Below are positions 33,453 through 44,652 of a stretch of DNA of 64,000 nucleotides, one piece after another. How positions within the stretch are numbered: position 1 is the first letter of the stretch; each line of letters opens with the position of its first letter. The position numbers and the translations under genes are program-made. The notes under the pieces were generated by a model, which saw nothing but the letters and a program-made list of their open reading frames with translations, made no database searches and was not told the origin of the DNA. The DNA is from Gonocerus acuteangulatus (taxonomy: Eukaryota; Arthropoda; Insecta; Hemiptera; Coreidae), in the NCBI GenBank assembly GCA_946811695.1, contig OX328126.1:10309746-10373745 (forward strand). The letters run 5' to 3'.

Positions 33453-34534
33453 CCCCTTCAGGTCCGAATTTTTATTTCTTGATAAAAAAATTTTATTTTC
33501 CTGCCATAGTTGTGTATTGCTCTTGAGAAGATTCCTGATTTTTTTCAGAATTTTATGGTTAACCTGACATGAGCTATGTAATGTCCAGTGTACTGGACAT
33601 TGGTTCTCAAGTAATGCGATTTATGGATGAAAACCGAAATTCAAAATTTCGAAGTATTAAAAAAATATATAATTAAAGCAGTAATTAATTAACAATTTAA
33701 AAGAAAGTAATTCAGAAAAAATAAATTTGAAAAATTATTAGTAAATATTATTGTAAAAGCTCAAATATAATAAGGTATTTTAAAAATAGATTAGAATTTC
33801 AGACATGAAATTGTTGTCAGCGCACAGTAATAATGAAAATTAATGAAATTGAAATATTTACATTCTAGTCTCAAAAAGAGATATTTGATTATTAAAAAAA
33901 AAAAAAAAAAAAAACAAAAAAAAAACAAACGTAAAACTAATAAGAATATATTTTTTGAAAATCGTGTGAACGGACAGATGATATTTTTGAATGGTTTGGG
34001 CGCCTTCTAGCCCATACCATTCAGAAAAAGTTATTTATTATTATGGTACTCAAAAAACAATTCTGACAACATAAAAAAAAAATATAACAGTAACTATTTG
34101 AAAAATAGATAAAAAATATTGTTACATGAAATATGAGGGTTGACTTCCCATGTACAGTATACTGGACATGGATTTTCAAAAATTCCTAGACACCTTATTA
34201 CAAACATTATTGATAAAATTGAACTTTCATCCTTTAAAAAGATCATGTACATTAAATTCGGAGGAGTTTTATTCACTAAAAAGAAACCATTTGGACTAAA
34301 TATGTAAAGAAAAGTCAATAACTTTTAGAATCCATGACTGCCCGTGGTGGAGCAGAGAAGATTTTACACATAACCTTTCAAAATCGAATGGAATCAATTT
34401 ATATTAGATGTCAAGTGGAAGAGAAATACATAGAGCTTCAAACCAAAGTGGTAGTAAACATCTATCGGCCATAGGCAGTGTGATACAAAGTAAAGAAGTT
34501 ATGTCCAGCCGGCTGGATAATAGAACTGAAGGGG
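33453..34534. mobile_element. piggyBac-like non-autonomous element
   Basis: TTAA at 33449-33452 and 34535-34538 flank termini CCCCTTCAG...CTGAAGGGG, the TTAA duplication and C-run ends expected of piggyBac. Two near-perfect internal palindromes, ATGTCCAGTGTACTGGACAT (about 33581) and a variant near 34150, sit asymmetrically inside. 1,082 bp, A+T-rich, no transposase. Confidence 0.85.
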
Positions 34535-35143
34535 TTAAAATACTCTTCTCAGGGACATATCAAATGATACAAGCGGTATGTTATTTCGCTAAACAATTAG
34601 GCGGCGATAAAAATCACCAAGCACACATTTCTATCTCACTCCGTTTAATTAATCAGCTTTCCAACAGAATACACAGAACTGAGATTATCTCTCAATTTAA
34701 TAATAAACATGATATTACTTTTATTTATTTCATGTTTTTCACTCTAGAATTCCAATTACATTATAAAATCCAGAGTTAATCTCAGTTCTGACTATACCGT
34801 TGGAAAGCTAATTAAATATTGCAACTTTTGTGAGATTTGGCAGTCTACAGGATTATGTTTAGAAGAGTAGTGATTTTTGAAAAAATTGGTCTCTAACCAG
34901 AAGCCTTTATTAATTTCTACTTTATGAATATTACGGTTTGAATGAGATAATTGCGAACATTGAATGTGTATTAGCCTTAAAGCAAATTTAATGATAATTT
35001 CAAAAATTTCATGAATGGCTGAAAAAAAAATTGTACAAGTAGAGAAAATTGGAGCTGTACTACGAAAAACAGGGTTTTTTTTTTCTAAATAACCTTTAGG
35101 AGGTCATATTTCTAGAACGGAATGAGATATAAATGTGTAATTG

Positions 35144-35916
35144 TGAGACAAGGTACCCAAAATTATGCTATCAGAAATTACTCCTCCTGGACTCAAAACC
35201 GATCAATACATCTTCGCAAAACTGGGTAACGAAGTTAAAATATTTTCTATTAAAGTATGAAATAATAGACTAAATCACAGCTCAAACCACAAATTACTCC
35301 AAGAAATAGCCCCAAAAATAAAAGCAAACCTGATAAAATATGACCTAGACCATATTAACACAACATCCTACAGTACCATATACATACAGTGCAATTCATA
35401 CCCACAACAGCTACCTTCTAATAAATATGAACATAAATTGACACAGAAGCATACGTCAACTAAGATTAGCGAACGAGAAGACACTTTAGCTCAGCATCCG
35501 TCGTCAAAGATTCAAAATAGAAATGAACAAAATATGTACCAACTGTGAATTGGAGGAAGAAGACTTGGAGCATCTGTTGCGGCGATGTCCAATCTCAGAA
35601 ATACTCTGAAACCCATTATTGATGAACACACCAACAACTCTGCAACATATTATTTCTTGACCACCTCTAACATCACAGAAATAAATGCCTTTTGCATTTA
35701 CTTAGAGAATGTAATGGAGAAAAGAGGCAACCGCAACATCTAGTGGCTGAACCGAAGAATCAGTTCTTAATTAATTTATATTATAAAAGCTTATATTATT
35801 TTCTTGTTTTATAAGAGTCTACTATAATTTACTTTTCATGAATTGTATATACTTACCCCGACCATATTTGTAAGAACAATGTTCAATCACAAATAAATAT
35901 TATTATTACTATTATT
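35144..35916 (+). pseudogene. 5'-truncated non-LTR retrotransposon
   Basis: Flanked by a perfect 15-bp target duplication ATAAATGTGTAATTG (35129-35143 and 35917-35931). It encodes an ORF2 C-terminal zinc ribbon, MNKICTNCELEEEDLEHLLR then RCP (about 35526-35600), a 3' UTR and an AATAAATATTATTATT tail. Stops and frameshifts occur before and after the ribbon. Confidence 0.92.
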
Positions 35917-36010
35917 ATAAATGTGTAATTGGTGGTGTTGATGATCTACATTTTTTTATCTATTATCACCCCCTGGAGTATTGTAATCAACTTGTGATAC
36001 ACCCTGTATA

Positions 36011-36685
36011 GAAACGAAACATGTTTTTTATGTGATTTGCATACGCCCAACCCACATAGCTCTGATCACGTAATCAGAGCAAACTGTGGGCTTATTTTCA
36101 AGAGTCATTATTCGAGCGAACAAGGCGACCTATGTCACTTATGCATAGAATAATAAGAGGGTAATAAAACAAGTTTCATGATGTGTAAATTCAATAGTAA
36201 ATGAGTAATCAAAAGCAAATGGGTAGTAAAATCTAGAGTTTATGTGAAAATCACATTCACAGAATAGATGTAAAGGAAGAAATTAAGGATGGAGGAGGGG
36301 TTGTTTTTGAACCTGTTTTTGAGGTTTCCAACCAGTGTTGAACAAAAATCATTCATAATAATGAATAAATCTGTTATTCCATTCTGAATAGGGGAAATTT
36401 TTTCATTCATTATTCAGTCAATTCAATGAATACCGTAACTTTTTATTTTTATTCATTATTGTATAACAATGATTTATTGAAAGAAAGTTATTTATTCAAA
36501 TGAAACAATTTTCTAATGAAATTGATTTATTTGACTGAAATTATTCGTAAAATACAAGTAATTTATTTTAACAATCGTTTCTAATAAAAATTACTATGTC
36601 CATTAAAAGCTTTCTTAATTTTATATATATTTCTCTATTGATTATTACATTCTGTACATAAATACATCTGGTAATATGATGAATG
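36011..36685. other. A+T-rich ATTCATT-dense stretch
   Basis: 36340-36660 is crowded with ATTCATT/AATGAATAA words, as is 38210-38440 on the far side of the Jockey copy. The two may be the arms of one older foldback element split by the Jockey insertion, but no precise termini were found. Confidence 0.4.
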
Positions 36686-36689
36686 ATAC

Positions 36690-38150
36690 AATATGGAAGT
36701 TCTGTGCTCAAGGCCTTCCAACTTCATCCTCGATTAACGCCAGAAAGACGCTCAGATGACGTTGAAAGGTGCCTACACAAGCTCCCTTCTGCTCCGACCA
36801 GTGGCTGGAGTCGAAGAGAGATCGGTGAGCCACAGAAAATTGTCGCACTTGAACAAAGAGAAAGCCATTGCTAACACTTCACTTGGTTACTGCAGCAGAT
36901 CTCTAGGCCAATGTCTTTTGAGTCGCCTCGGTGGAGAGAGTGGGTGGGTGGCACTTGATAGGGAGAGGACTTCAGGATTTTCATGAGCGGAAAGTTTAGG
37001 ATGGAAACGTTGGAATCTGGATAATACAACATCATTAACGAGTGGGATATTGAGGTCTTTATGGAGGTTGAGGTTGGAAACATAAAAAGGAGCATCGACT
37101 ATTGTTCTTAGGACCTTGGATTGGAATGTTTGAATGCGTCTGATGTTCGATGTTTTCGCAGTTCCCCATAGTTCTGAACCGTATGTCCAAATAGGTTGCA
37201 GTAGTGATTTGGAAATGTGATTTGCGGTTCAACAGTCTATAGAGTTGTCCAAATCGTCTGTTAAGTTCTTGTCTTTTAAGTTTTAAGTGATGTTTCCAGG
37301 TAAGTCGGGAGTCCAAGTGTAGTCCGAGGTAGCGAACTGTATCAGAAGAGGGTAATGGGACGTTGTTGAAGATTACTTGTGGAGAGGAACTGCGCCGGAG
37401 GGTGAAGGTGATGTGATGGCATATTTCCTCATTCACCTTGATTCTCCATTTTTTACACCATTCTTGAATTTTATTCAAGTGGGACTGAAGATTCTGCGAC
37501 GCAGTGTTAGGATTTGGGTGAGACGCGAGGATAGCTGTATCGTCTGCATAGGTTGCTAGAAGGGTGTCGGGACTTGTTGGAACATCGGCTGTATACAGGG
37601 TGTAGAGCACAGGGGCCAGAACACTGCCCTGGGGAACTCCCGCTTCCACAGGATAATATTCTGAGTACTCTGATCCTTGTCGGACCTGATATTATTTGAT
37701 AAGTAGGATCGTAGGATGAGCTATAAGGTGCTGGGAAGAAAGGTTTTGAGCTTGTAGAGGAGGCCCTCATGCCATACCTTATCGAAAGCTTGAGCAACGT
37801 CCAGGAATGCTGAAGTGCAATATTCTTTTTGCTCTAGGGATGAAGATATTCGATCTACTGTGGAGTGTTGGGAACGGAAGCCAAACTGGTGAGTGGGCAG
37901 GATATTTTGGCTGTGAAGGATAGGTTGGATTCGTTTGAGGAGTAATTTTTCGAATATTTTAGATAGAATGGGTAGTAGGCTTATAGGGCGATAGGATGAA
38001 GGGCAGTGTGTTGGTTTTCCAGGTTTTGGGAAGAGGATGATAATAGAGAATTTCCATAGGAGTGGGAAGTAGGTGGTGCGGAAAATACAGTTGTATAGAT
38101 ATCTGAGGAATGTGATAGCTTTAGTTGGGAGCTGGCGAATTCTTAATTTT
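36690..38150 (-). pseudogene. Jockey-type non-LTR retrotransposon ORF2
   Basis: Minus-strand order: KFSIIILFPKPGKP and YRPISLLP (about 37975-38060), FGFR and motif A LDVAQAFDKVW (about 37770-37900), then the ORF 37059-37649 with GVPQGSVLAPVLY, YADDTAIL and VRYLGLHLDSRLTWKHH. The C-terminus VSNLNLHKDL...RRLKRHWPRDLLQ ends at a stop at 36887, followed by a 3' UTR. This end is characteristic of the Jockey clade. At least two frameshifts interrupt it, and the endonuclease is absent. Confidence 0.93.
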
Positions 38151-38499
38151 AATGAAAATTATTTATTCATGCAATTTTTTTTACTGAACTTAAAGAATCT
38201 GAGTTTGTTGTTCCATGTACCACATTATTTTAAATGTAGAAAAATAATGATTGAAGAATGAAAAATAATTAATTACTCATTAAATAAAAAAATCAGTCAA
38301 TGAATAAATGTACAAATTATTATTCAATAAAAGATGATTGAATAATTATCTAACCCTGTTATTCACACAATAAGAAATCAATCAATGGATGAATAATTTA
38401 ATCAATGAATAAATTATTATTCAATAAAAAAATGTATGTAGAAGTGGACCAACTACATAAAAGTGTACGGGGTTTGGGATATGCCTGACCCTCATAGCT

Positions 38500-39140
38500 C
38501 TGATAACATCGGTTTGGTCCTCTCACCACCATGTATTCATAAAGGCTCCCTCCCGTATTGTTTCAGGGCTCTGCACCCTTATTATTATAGTCATAATGTG
38601 GATGAGAACTGGAATTTACATGCAGGGAGCTAATAAGAAGTGACCCGTAGGACATACATAATAAAATAGTAAAATAAATTAAAGTAATATTTATTTATTT
38701 TTTTAATTTAACACATATATATCCAAAAAAGTTGAAATACTTCATTAGTTCGGAAATAGTTCAGATCATAAATATATTTTTCATTTACATGCATAATAGT
38801 TATGTTAAAAATAAAATGAAAATAATAAAAAAATAAAAATAAATGAAAAAAGAAGAAGTAGACATATATTTGAAAAATGAAAATAAGCACATACACACAC
38901 ATATGTTAAGTAAATATATATTTAAAAAAATTAACAAAAATAAAATAATAAAAAAAATATTGGAAAAAAATGAAAGAAAAAAATAAATTTAAAATGACAT
39001 GTGACATACCTACATAAAAATACTAATTTAACAAAATGTTGAAAATATAAAAATGTATAATTTTAAGTGCAAATGATTATGTTAATACTTTTTATACAAC
39101 CAGTGTTCATATATTTATAGTTTTGCTACCACTAAGGCCA
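38500..39140. other. No gene seen
   Basis: Very A+T-rich, with long A-rich runs; the small ORFs here are low-complexity. Confidence 0.45.
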
Positions 39141-39144
39141 AAAT

Positions 39145-39330
39145 GCCAACGGCCATAGCCACGTTGAATACACCGCTTCCCGTAGATCACAGAAGTTAAG
39201 CAACGTCGGGCGCGGTCAGTACCTGAATGGGTGACCGACCACGTGCTGTTGGCATTATAAAAGGGTGGCAACCTATAGATAGCCCGGCGCTAATGACCAA
39301 GATGTAGATGCGCCGTAAAAAAAAACCAAA
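39145..39330 (+). mobile_element. 5S rRNA-derived SINE with SINE-B-type tail
   Basis: 39145-39255 is close to a full 5S rRNA gene (GCCAACGGCCATAGCCACG start, GAAGTTAAGCAACGTCGGGC, GTACCTGAATGGGTGACC, CTGTTGGCAT end). The tail TAATGACCAAGATGTAGATG lies within a hairpin CGGCGC (39285-39290) / GCGCCG (39310-39315) and runs into A-rich sequence; this tail is nearly identical to that of the tRNA-headed SINE at 3342-3523. It is the least diverged 5S head in the window. Confidence 0.93.
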
Positions 39331-39580
39331 AAAACAACAATAGTAAGGCGGCAATCATATAAAACCAACAAAAATGTATAGGGTATTACAAGTACTAATA
39401 AATAAATAAATTAAATTGCATAATTTTTTTTTTTTATTATTATTGATTATTACAACAATATGAGTTAACATATTTCTAGTAATATTGCTGGTTCAGTTAT
39501 AATGACATTGTGAGGCTTGATATGGGAATATGAACAATTACAAAACCCACAATAGTAATGCATTAAAGAAAAAATAAATA

Positions 39581-39696
39581 AATAAATAAAAAGATAATAT
39601 AAAATAATAATGAAACAACTGTAAACAATTTTAAATGAAAATTTAAAATTCTTTACAGTTGTTTCATTATTATTTTATATTATCTTTTTATTTATT
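39581..39696. repeat. Perfect ~45-bp inverted repeat
   Basis: 39581-39625 pairs with 39652-39696 (TAATGAAACAACTGTAAA / TTTACAGTTGTTTCATTA core) around a 26-base loop. No gene or transposon ends are visible. Confidence 0.9.
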
Positions 39697-40085
39697 TAAT
39701 TGCATAATTTTAAAAAATAAAATAAAAAAAAATATAAGAGTTCCGGAATTGGTAACCTTGTAGTATTTTGCCCTGAAACACAAACAAACAAATATCTCTG
39801 CTGAAGGGCTGAGACTCAAGGAAAAAACTTGGCAAATATAACACATTTCTCTATTAGAAATACATAATTTTATTAGGTCTCTAGATTGAACACTGGGAAT
39901 ATAAATTGGCTATATCTCTTCTCATTAACCCCCAGAGTATGATTGACTTCTCCTAAAGTCACAGCAGGCCGTGCCCTGGGTGCGGGTGACTTCTCCAGTC
40001 GGTGACAGAGCCGTGTCCCTGGTGCTGTTGACTTTTCAAGCAGTTCTCGCTGTATTACGAGTTATAGCGTTGAATGCGGATTATT
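39697..40085. other. No gene seen
   Basis: A+T-rich DNA; 39960-40080 is G+C-richer but carries no recognisable domain. Confidence 0.4.
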
Positions 40086-40089
40086 TGAA

Positions 40090-40913
40090 GATAAATTCTG
40101 TTGTTAGTTATTTCGAAGTAAACCAAATAACCTTCACCCTTCGACATAAAACCCTTCATCCCGTCTCATTTAATAACAACCTTTTACCTTGACTCTCGAT
40201 TGACTTGGAACGCACACACTAGACTCAAATGACAAGAACTCAATCGACGATTCGGACAGCTATACAGAATACTAAGCTCACACTTAACCGTACATAACAA
40301 ACTAACTGCCTACAACTCACTAATAAAACCTATATGGATTTACGGAATATAACTCTGGGGGACAGCCAAGCATTCCAACATCCACCGAATCCAAACATTT
40401 CAATCCAAAGTCCTACGTACCATAGTCAATGCTCCTTATTATGTTACAAATCGCACCCTCCATAATGACCTAAATATCCCTTTTGTCCAAGATGTAATCC
40501 CTAGCCGCTTCTCATCCTTCCATAGTAGATTAATCAATCATCCTAATCCTTCGGCCCAATCCTTATCCAGCACCAATCATCCTTCCTCTCCTCCAAGACG
40601 TCTTAAAAGAAAGTGGCCCCGGGATCTACTTAGGTAGGTCGTGAAGTGTCGTGGAGTGAAAAATTCAGTGAAATTATAATAAGTGAGAGTGATATCGATG
40701 AATATTTTCTCTCCTCATGATATCACAGGCCACCATCCTCCCTGCAAGTCGCAGGGTGTGGTTGGATGGCGTAAGGTAACTCCAGGTCTTCCTAGAATAC
40801 TTCCTAACAAGGAAGGTATTCGGCTGACAACTGGGGACAACTGAGGCGGGGGCAAGTAACTAATATTAAATTGCATAATACAGTTGAATTTTAGATTGTA
40901 AGATACTGTAAAT

Positions 40914-40914
<1 letters not shown>
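40090..40914 (+). pseudogene. Jockey-type retrotransposon, 5'-truncated copy
   Basis: Plus strand encodes the thumb and C-terminal part: NQITFTLRHK, then LTWNAHTRL, QELNRRFGQLYRIL, KPIWIYGI, NRTLHNDLNIPF and PPRRLKRKWPRDLLR with a stop at about 40638. It is clearly homologous to 36690-38150. Frameshifts and in-frame stops are present. The 3' UTR runs to an AATAAAATATA end that merges with (TA)n at 40915-40970. Confidence 0.9.

Positions 40915-40970
<56 letters not shown>
40915..40970. repeat. (TA)n microsatellite
   Basis: Pure TA run between the Jockey 3' end and the family A 3' end, so two element tails share one TA tract. Confidence 0.97.
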
Positions 40971-40972
<2 letters not shown>

Positions 40973-40975
40973 CAC

Positions 40976-41205
40976 GTGTCCGTCTGTTTTTCTGTTTATT
41001 TGTTTGTTTGTTCCTTATACAAATCTACACCGTTTGACCGATATTGACCAAACTTCGGACACAGGTAGCTCTTGATACGAGAAATCTCCTAGGCTAGGTC
41101 AAAATAGTCAAATTTCAAAATTTGGTCAAAAGGTCAAAAGTTTTGTTCAAGAAAAATTGGCTACACTGAACCATTCAGATTGTGACGGCCATTTTGAATC
41201 GACTA
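40976..41205 (-). repeat. Family A repeat, 3' part
   Basis: Reverse complement matches 205-443, including TTGAACAAAACTTTTGACC and the CGGTGTAGATTTGTATAA block. Confidence 0.8.
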
Positions 41206-41214
41206 CCTTTTTTT

Positions 41215-41508
41215 TTTTATTATTATTTATTTATGAGCATCCATGCGCATCTACGGCGTTTCGCTCCAAATAGTTATTGCATATATACATATAAAAACAA
41301 ATGGTATACATCTAAATATATATACACATACACACACACATATATATATATTACATCTATCATTATACATCTATAAACAAATTATATGTAGAAATGACAA
41401 TATATTTACATCTAAAAACAAATGGTATATACAAATGAAAATATATATACATCTAAAGACAAATGGTATACATATATACATTTAAAAACAAACAATACAT
41501 ATATATAT

Positions 41509-41554
<46 letters not shown>

Positions 41555-41665
41555 AAATGGTATTATTTATATACATCTGGTTGATCAATCGGATTACATA
41601 ATTAGACATTCATTAATTACATGTTATCGTTCTTTACAGTTTACCAAGTGGCGTAATACCTTCCT
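41215..41665 (+). mobile_element. RNase H-type LINE 3' UTR fragment with minisatellite
   Basis: Matches the reverse complement of 54440-54975 (GAGCATCCATGCGCATCTA at the start, GTAAAGAACGATAACATGTA-type end), which is the 3' UTR of the coding fragment at 54990-55210. Both contain degenerate ~30-bp units of ACATCTAAAAACAAATGGTA plus TA runs. No coding part is left. Confidence 0.8.
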
Positions 41666-41849
41666 TATATTTTTTATTGCAATTGTTTGAATATAATATT
41701 GAGATAGAGAGAGAGGGGGGGGGGTTGAAAGTGTTAAATTTTACCATACATATTAATAGTTTTGAGGTGTGTAATCGACTACAACTGACCTCAGTCGGCT
41801 GTTAGATGAAGTGCTGTTGTGCTCGCCTCTGCCGGTATCATTATGACCT

Positions 41850-41938
41850 AAAACAAATTCACATCGTTTGACCGATTTTGTTACGGGGAGAGTCATGGAC
41901 AGAAAGTAGGTGTGGCATGGCACACTGGGTAACAGCTA

Positions 41939-41980
<42 letters not shown>

Positions 41981-42032
41981 TGGGTAACAGCTAGTATATA
42001 TATATATATATATATATACCGGGTAACAGCTA

Positions 42033-42084
<52 letters not shown>

Positions 42085-42098
42085 TGGGTAACAGCTAG

Positions 42099-42182
<84 letters not shown>

Positions 42183-42190
42183 CATATATA

Positions 42191-42222
<32 letters not shown>

Positions 42223-42240
42223 CACACTGGGTAACAGCTA

Positions 42241-42284
<44 letters not shown>

Positions 42285-42297
42285 TGGGTAACAGCTA

Positions 42298-42349
<52 letters not shown>

Positions 42350-42370
42350 TGGGTAAGAGCTAGTATATAA
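41850..42370 (-). repeat. Family A head followed by composite (TA)n array
   Basis: 41850-41941 is the family A head in reverse. Rightward, the 19-base phrase ACTGGGTAACAGCTAGTA recurs about six times, each separated by a TA run of 20-120 bases. This looks like repeated duplication of element end plus TA tract, not independent insertions. Confidence 0.9.
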
Positions 42371-42544
42371 TAAGAAGTTCTAAGGGATTTTAAAGGAACT
42401 AATAGGTCGCTCTTTTACCACTAGAATTAATTCAGGTGTTTGTTTTACTACATCTGGCTGGAAGATAAGGAATGGCCTTGATCTAACGGGCTGCATCTGA
42501 CCCTTTGCCTTAGTTCTTTTGAACTTTCCCTGCCTTTGTTTCAG

Positions 42545-42707
42545 AGAATGCCTTATACACACTCTTCAAGGTATGCAACGTAACATTGCACTCATTTCTA
42601 ATAGATTAAATATTTTAAACTCCACTACTTCATATTGCTCGGATCAAAAAGAAGAATGGGAAAATATATATACAACGCTCAGAAAAGTGTGCAAGACCCT
42701 AAGCTAG
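42545..42707 (+). other. Possible 3'-terminal coding exon, unknown gene
   Basis: A pyrimidine-rich tract CTGCCTTTGTTTCAG ends at 42544 and is followed by an open frame of 54 codons to TAG at 42705. The predicted peptide (ECLIHTLQGMQRN..., ...EEWENIYTTLRKVCKTLS) is helix-prone with a regular hydrophobic pattern. No upstream exon was found and no family is recognised. Its end resembles the end of the ORF finishing at 61083. A chance ORF is quite possible. Confidence 0.2.
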
Positions 42708-42959
42708 TATTGAATTAGGGGCCTACAGCACCGAAGGATCGGTAGGACAGCTCAACCCGCAGAACTGTAAGTGCAAAAACAATAACTTATAGAGACACGA
42801 TTAATCCCGTTCTAACATCTCAAGAGAACGGCCACTTAACGATTCCTGAGAGAAAGCTGCCTAAAGAGTATGGAAGATAAATCATACACTAGCTATTAGA
42901 CTCGAGACGAGGAACTTCCGTATCATTAATCTAACTCAAAACCCTTCAGCTTTAGATAC

Positions 42960-43056
42960 AGGGTGGGGTTGGTGGGAGGGGGGGGGGGGTAGAAGGGACG
43001 GGGGGGCCCTTTCATACTCACTTCTCTCCTTTAGTATACTATTCAAGGGGGGGGGA
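42960..43056. repeat. G-run cluster
   Basis: Three clusters of G runs (about 42977-42990, 43001-43007 and 43049-43056), able to form G-quadruplex-like structures on the plus strand. Confidence 0.6.
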
Positions 43057-43109
43057 TTATTTTCGGGGTTCAGCTTATTATAGAATCTTTGGAAATACAA
43101 AATTTTGCA

Positions 43110-43122
43110 TAAACACACACAA

Positions 43123-43201
<79 letters not shown>
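43110..43201. repeat. (CA)n(TA)n microsatellite
   Basis: A CA-rich lead-in then about 30 TA dinucleotides. Confidence 0.97.
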
Positions 43202-43203
<2 letters not shown>

Positions 43204-43389
43204 TATACGATTGTGACCCTTTTTTTCATCTATCTCTTTTAAAATTGGCAAAAGGTCATAGGGTATAAAAACTTCAATTTCTTTCATTGCGTACATTTTA
43301 TTTCAGCGTCAACTGACCTGAAAAACGATCTTCCGCAGGCTGGGCAACGTACAGAAAAAATGTTTGCTGCTGAGGGAGCCGTCTAAGAC

Positions 43390-44030
43390 TAGTGACATAC
43401 ACAGCGGTTTTGGCCAAGTCGACGGTTAAGTCAGTCGCCGAGTCGTTGGAATTGGCCAGTGTATTGAAGCCATGAAGCCGCACACCACGGTCCAAGCAGA
43501 CTCGTCCCTTTAAGGCTAGTGACACACACAGCGGTTTTAGCAGAGTCGACGGCCGAGTTAGTCGCCGAGTCGGCGGAATCGGGCTGTGCATTGAAGCCAT
43601 GAAGCCACACACCGCGGTCCAAGCAGACTCGTCCCTTTAAGGCTAGTGACACACACAGCGGTTTTAGCAGAGTCGACGGCCGAGTTAGTCGCCGAGTCGG
43701 CGGAATCGGGCTGTGCATTGAAGCCATGAAGCCACACACCGCGGTCGAAGCAGACTCGTCCCTCTAAGGCTAGTGACACACACAGCGGTTTTAGCAGAGT
43801 CGACGGCCGAGTTAGTCGCCGAGTCGGCGGAATCGGGCTGTGCATTGAAGCCATGAAGCCACACACCGCGGTCCAAGCAGACTCGTCCCTCTAAGGCTAG
43901 TGACACACACAGCGGTTTTAGCCGAGTCGACGACCGAGTTAGTCGCCGAGTCGGCGGAATCGGGCTGTGCATTGAAGCCATGAAGCCACACACCGCGGTC
44001 CAAGCAGACTCGTCCCTCTAATGCTAGTGA
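43390..44030. repeat. 127-bp satellite array
   Basis: Five units with an exact 127-bp period (identical reading-frame shadows start every 127 bases). Units are G+C- and CpG-rich and highly alike. The unit head is GGCTAGTGACACACACAGCG; the unit contains GTCGACGGCCGAG and GAAGCCATGAAGCCACACAC. Confidence 0.95.
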
Positions 44031-44652
44031 CACACACAGCGGTTTTGGCCGAGGAGGAGGCTGAGGTGTGACTGTACACAGAATCGGGTGGAAACAGTAC
44101 GTTTGTTGTTGTGAGACCTTATTAAAGGCTAGTGACACACTCAGCGGTTTCGGCCGAGGAGGAGGCTGAGGTGTGACTGTACACAGAATCGGGTGGAAAC
44201 AGTAGGTTGATTGTTGTGAGACCTTATAAAAGGCTAGTGACACACTCAGCGGTTTCGGCCGAGGAGGAGGCTGAGGTGTGACTGTACACAGAATCGGGTG
44301 GAAACAGTAGGTTTGTTGTTGTGAGACCTTATAAAAGGCTAGTGACACACTCAGCGGTTTCGGCCGAGGAGGAGGCTGAGGTGTGACTGTACAGAGAATC
44401 GGGTGGAAACAGTAGGTTTGTTGTTGTGAGACCTTATAAAAGGCTAGTGACACACACAGCGGTTTCGGCCGAGGAGGAGGCTGAGGTGTGAGTGTACACA
44501 GAATCGGGTGGAAACAGTAGGTTTGTTGTTGTGAGACCTTATAAAAGGCTAGTGACACACACAGCGGTTTCGGCCGAGGAGGAGGCTGAGGTGTGACTGT
44601 ACACAGAATCGGGTGGAAACAGTAGCTTTGTTGTTGTGAGACCTTATAAAAG
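44031..44652. repeat. 105-bp satellite array sharing its unit head with the 127-bp array
   Basis: GGCT unit starts at 44127, 44232, 44337, 44442 and 44547 (105 bp), six units in all. The first ~35 bases match the head of the 127-bp unit, while the rest (GAGGAGGAGGCTGAGGTGTG, AGAATCGGGTGGAAACAGTA) is different. The 248-codon minus-strand ORF is a by-product of the repeat. Confidence 0.95.

Larger units (their letters stand above)
32492..36006. mobile_element. 3.5-kb TIR DNA transposon with nested insertions
   Basis: Ends are inverted repeats of about 50-85 bases: left CAGGGTGTATCGCAAGTTG, right (reversed) CAGGGTGTATCACAAGTTG, then TCCAGGGGGTGA in both. TATA (or TA) flanks both sides (32488-32491 and 36007-36010). 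Inside are a direct repeat containing TTTCTATCTCACTCC (about 32569-32690 and 34628-34768), a piggyBac-like insert (33453-34534) and a LINE fragment (35144-35916). Without these the element is about 1.65 kb. No transposase is seen; the superfamily is undecided. Confidence 0.85.

Noticed and set aside
36340..38440. A single foldback element split by the Jockey copy
   Set aside because: Both flanks are dense in ATTCATT words, but no matching termini or target duplication could be found.
39145..39255. Genuine 5S rRNA gene
   Set aside because: Followed by a SINE tail and A-rich end instead of a terminator, with several changes from 5S; called a 5S-derived SINE.
41893..42349. Long Ile/Tyr-rich ORFs
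   Set aside because: Translations of TA microsatellite; no coding meaning.
42960..43056. Regulatory G-quadruplex
   Set aside because: G runs are present, but there is no gene nearby to regulate; recorded only as a repeat.
43812..44558. 248-codon minus-strand ORF with repeated proline-rich blocks
   Set aside because: It lies entirely on the 127- and 105-bp satellites; 105 is divisible by three so the frame stays open by arithmetic.
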